NCBI RefSeq assembly: GCF_003634045.1
Contig: NZ_RBIM01000005.1
Location: forward strand, 124,001-188,000
Direction: 5' to 3'
Source: Maricaulis maris
Lineage (GTDB): Bacteria > Pseudomonadota > Alphaproteobacteria > Caulobacterales > Maricaulaceae
DNA: 64,000 nt
The position numbers and the translations under genes are program-made. The notes beneath the pieces are model-generated. The model was not told where the DNA came from. It did not search any database and saw nothing but the letters and a program-made list of their open reading frames with translations. Below are positions 61,451 to 64,000 of this stretch, one piece after another (the stretch's first letter is position 1; each line of letters opens with the position of its first letter).

Positions 61451-62926
61451 ATGGCCGAACTCGTACCCGTTGAACCCTTTGATATCGTTGTCTTCGGTGC
61501 GACCGGGGATCTTGCCTTGCGCAAGCTTATCCCGGCGCTCTTCCACCGTTGGTGCGACGGCCAGATCACCGAAGACAGCCGTATTATCTGCGCCTCGCGC
61601 GACAGCATGGAATCCAGCGCCTTCCAGGACATGGCGGCGACCCATGTGATCAGCGGCAAGGCTTCGGCGGAGCGGCGTGACAAATGGGCGACCTTCGCCG
61701 CGAAGCTGACCTATGTATCGGTGGACGCCAGCAGCGAAACAACGGGTTGGAGTGATCTGGCCGCAGCGCTTGATCCGGACGAGAACAAGATCCGCCTCTA
61801 TTATCTCGCCCTGCCGCCGTCGATCTACGGCGCGATTTGCGCCGGCCTCGCGGCACACAAGCTCAACACGCCCAATGCGCGCATCGTGCTGGAAAAGCCG
61901 ATCGGATCAAATTACCACACGGCCCGCGCGATCAATGACAAGGTCGGCGAGGTGTTCCGCGAGAACAATATCTTCCGGATCGACCATTATCTCGGCAAGG
62001 AAACCGTCCAGAACCTCCTGATCCTGCGCTTTGCCAATTATCTTTTCGAGCCGATCTGGAATGCCAATGGCATCGACCATGTCCAGATCACGGTCGCGGA
62101 GTCGTTGGGGGCGGGCAAGCGTGCGAGCTATTATGACCGCTCAGGCGCGCTGCGTGACATGGTCCAGAACCATTTGCTGCAATTGGCCTGCCTGGTCGCA
62201 ATGGAGCCGCCGGCATCGCTTGATCCGGACGCGGTTCGAACCGAGAAGCTCAAGGTTCTCAAGGCACTGCGCCCGGTCAACGCGTCCAATGTGACGCAGG
62301 ACGTGGTGCGCGGCCAGTACCAGGCTGGCGCTGTTGAGGGTGAGACGGTGCCCGGTTATGCCGAGGAAGTCGGACATGCGACGCAGACCGAGACCTTTGT
62401 CGGCGTGCGGGCCCATGTCGACAATTGGCGCTGGGCCGGCGTGCCCTTCTATCTGCGCACCGGCAAGCGGATGGCGTCGCGGCGTTCGGAAATCATCGTC
62501 CAGTTCAAGCCGATCCCGCACGATGTGGTGGGCGCGACCGAAGGTGCGATGCATCCCAACCGGCTGGTCATCCGGCTGCAACCGGATGAGGGCGTCAAGC
62601 TGATGTTGATGACCAAGGATCCGGGACCGGGTGGCCTGCGCCTTCGGTATGTCCCGCTGAACTTGGCCTATGCCGAGCATTTCGATCACGATTACCCCGA
62701 CGCCTATGAGCGCCTGTTGATGGCGGTCGTGCGCGGCAATCTCAGCCTCTTCATGCGCCGCGACGAGGTTGAGGCCGCCTGGCGCTGGGTTGATGGCATC
62801 ATCCAGTCCTGGGACGACAGCCAGGCCAAACTCTACGGCTATCAGGCCGGCACCGACGGGCCGACCCAGTCCGCCCTTCTGCTCGCCCGCGAGGAAAGGG
62901 AGTGGTTCGATGCCCTTGGCACCTAG
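61451..62926 (+). CDS. zwf: Glucose-6-phosphate dehydrogenase
   Basis: 491 residues. Oxidises glucose 6-phosphate to 6-phosphogluconolactone with NADP+ (or NAD+). The N-terminal Rossmann motif is FGATGDLALRKLIPAL (G16-x2-G19-D20). The active site is IDHYLGKETVQN (D178-H179-Y180, catalytic His group) and the substrate-binding FYLRTGKRM. Entner-Doudoroff operons often carry zwf-pgl-edd; this order is seen here. A dyad operator lies 54 nt upstream. The 3' end overlaps pgl by 17 nt. Confidence 0.97.
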   Translation: MAELVPVEPFDIVVFGATGDLALRKLIPALFHRWCDGQITEDSRIICASRDSMESSAFQDMAATHVISGKASAERRDKWATFAAKLTYVSVDASSETTGWSDLAAALDPDENKIRLYYLALPPSIYGAICAGLAAHKLNTPNARIVLEKPIGSNYHTARAINDKVGEVFRENNIFRIDHYLGKETVQNLLILRFANYLFEPIWNANGIDHVQITVAESLGAGKRASYYDRSGALRDMVQNHLLQLACLVAMEPPASLDPDAVRTEKLKVLKALRPVNASNVTQDVVRGQYQAGAVEGETVPGYAEEVGHATQTETFVGVRAHVDNWRWAGVPFYLRTGKRMASRRSEIIVQFKPIPHDVVGATEGAMHPNRLVIRLQPDEGVKLMLMTKDPGPGGLRLRYVPLNLAYAEHFDHDYPDAYERLLMAVVRGNLSLFMRRDEVEAAWRWVDGIIQSWDDSQAKLYGYQAGTDGPTQSALLLAREEREWFDALGT

Positions 62927-63638
62927 CACCCTGCCGGCCGTGATCGAGCATGCCGACAAGTCGGCCATGGCCGAAGCGTTGAGCGGGCCGATCCGCGATG
63001 CCCTCACTGCGGCCATCGCGAGGCGCGGTCGGGCCGTGTTTGCGGTGTCGGGCGGATCAACGCCGGAAGCCCTCTACAAGCGCTTGGCGATGGTCGATCT
63101 CGATTGGGCAAAGGTTTCGGTCGTATTGGTCGATGAGCGCTGGGTTGAGCCGGGCGAGGCCGGATCGAATGAAAGTTTCCTGCGCGCGACGCTGATGACC
63201 GGCAAGGCTGCGGCAGCGCAGCTGGTCGGGCTCAAGGCGAGCGGCGATACGCCGATCGACGGCTTGTCGGCGGTGACCGAGCGTTTGGCCGCCATCGGGT
63301 TTCCGCCGGATGTGGTGATCCTTGGCATGGGCGAGGACGGGCACACCGCATCCTGGTTCCCGCGCGCTGACGGGCTGGACGTGGCGCTTGCCGAAGGCGG
63401 CGGGCCGGTCGCCGCCATTCGCGCCAAGCAAACTGCCGTGACCGGGGCGTTGACGGATCGCATCACGCTGACCCGATCGGCCCTCGCCGGGGCGGGGCTC
63501 AGCCTTCTCCTGCTGGCCGGGGATGGCAAGAAGGCCGCCCTGGACGCCGCCCTGGCCGACGGACCGGTCGCCGACATGCCGGTGCGCGCCCTGTTGCGGT
63601 CCCCCGACGACCGGCCTGAAATTCACTGGACGCGTTGA
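62910..63638 (+). CDS. pgl: 6-phosphogluconolactonase (DevB/SOL type)
   Basis: 242 residues. Hydrolyses 6-phosphogluconolactone. It shows the family motifs SGGSTPEALYKRL, VVLVDERWVEPGEAGSNESFLR and LGMGEDGHTASWFP, and ILTRSALAG-type C-terminal part. The ATG at 62910 lies within the 3' end of zwf (17-nt overlap), giving translational coupling. edd follows 27 nt downstream. Confidence 0.94.
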   Translation: MPLAPSTLPAVIEHADKSAMAEALSGPIRDALTAAIARRGRAVFAVSGGSTPEALYKRLAMVDLDWAKVSVVLVDERWVEPGEAGSNESFLRATLMTGKAAAAQLVGLKASGDTPIDGLSAVTERLAAIGFPPDVVILGMGEDGHTASWFPRADGLDVALAEGGGPVAAIRAKQTAVTGALTDRITLTRSALAGAGLSLLLLAGDGKKAALDAALADGPVADMPVRALLRSPDDRPEIHWTR

Positions 63639-63665
63639 TCGCGCCCAAAGCAACGGAAGACGATC

Positions 63666-64000
63666 ATGACCCAGTCGATCCACGCGACCCTTCGCGCCGT
63701 CACCGACCGTATCCGCGAACGCAGTGCGCCGACCCGCGCCGCCTATCTGGCGCAGATCACCGGCGCCCGTGAAACCGGCCGCAACCGTTCGACGCTGTCC
63801 TGCGGCAACCTTGCCCACGGCTTTGCCGCTTGTGGCGGGGAAGACAAGCGGGCGCTCAAGGATGGCGGCTGGGTCAATGTCGGTATCGTCACGGCCTATA
63901 ACGACATGCTGTCGGCGCATCAGCCGTTCGAACCCTATCCCGGCCTGATCAAGAAGGCGCTCAACCAGGTCGGTGCCGTCGGCCAGGTCGCCGGCGGCGT
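63666..64000 (+). CDS. edd: 6-phosphogluconate dehydratase (partial, 5' end)
   Basis: The first 111 codons are visible before the window ends. The N-terminal sequence (RSRPTR-like start, SCGNLAHGFAACG, VGIVTAYNDMLSAHQPFE) is that of Edd in the IlvD/Edd family, a [4Fe-4S] dehydratase that makes KDPG in the Entner-Doudoroff pathway. The Cys in the SCGNLAHGFA segment is the first cluster ligand region. Start ATG at 63666 follows GGAAGACG. Downstream genes such as glk or eda lie outside. Confidence 0.95.
   Translation, partial: MTQSIHATLRAVTDRIRERSAPTRAAYLAQITGARETGRNRSTLSCGNLAHGFAACGGEDKRALKDGGWVNVGIVTAYNDMLSAHQPFEPYPGLIKKALNQVGAVGQVAGG

Overview
The window is about 64 kb of high-GC, densely coding chromosomal DNA from an alphaproteobacterium. 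The gene set fits the Caulobacterales/Maricaulales/Hyphomonadaceae group: a DUF1134/EipA gene, CtrA-like TTAA-N7-TTAA sites, a complex I NDUFA9-type gene, many TonB and tetratricopeptide proteins, and Entner-Doudoroff glucose genes. A Maricaulis-like marine bacterium is my best guess. I saw no CRISPR array, insertion sequence, phage gene or clear pseudogene.

Layout. 1-1.0 kb: the 5' part of an M48-type lipoprotein gene and an exported partner (minus strand), then tRNA-Leu(CAG). 1.4-9.3 kb: NDUFA9-like protein, CPBP protease, uppP, a cation diffusion facilitator, a GST, an unknown exported protein, queG and a diguanylate cyclase with a defective receiver domain. 9.3-12.3 kb: a TPR protein and two glycosyltransferases (GT4, GT9). 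12.4-23.9 kb: a translation cluster, infC ... rpmI-rplT ... pheS-pheT, interrupted by an MFS transporter, two secreted repeat proteins, a MerC-like membrane protein and, between pheS and pheT, a pair of paralogous membrane-anchored proteins.

24-32.6 kb: cell-envelope and metal or redox response genes: a peptidoglycan-binding/Sel1 protein, a small lipoprotein, a CDF pump divergent from its MerR regulator, GNAT, eipA, a secernin-like protein without its usual Cys, an M3 lipoprotein peptidase, and soxR divergent from a VOC protein across a SoxR box. 33-35.5 kb: a Rieske oxygenase and an amino acid permease. 35.5-49.6 kb: an acyl-CoA catabolic block (tandem TetR-TetR regulator, ACAD10-like phosphotransferase, SDR, thioesterase, DUF3089 hydrolase, acyl-CoA ligase, FadJ-like bifunctional enzyme, CaiB-type CoA-transferase, MarR regulator, TonB-dependent receptor). 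Together these look like uptake, activation and beta-oxidation of a hydrophobic carboxylic substrate.

49.7-55.3 kb: a TPR-sulfotransferase overlapping a BCCT transporter, then ZntB/CorA-like and MscS-like membrane proteins. 55.4-61.2 kb: the tamA-tamB outer-membrane assembly pair. 61.4-64 kb: zwf-pgl-edd, the start of the Entner-Doudoroff operon, cut off by the window edge.

The most interesting signals are several regulator-operator pairs readable directly from the DNA (MerR 19-bp spacer promoter, SoxR box, Zur-like box, CtrA-like site at eipA, a 29-bp inverted repeat at the tandem TetR gene), the infC gene with an apparent ATA start, the disulfide-paired repeat proteins, and the paralog pair inside pheST.
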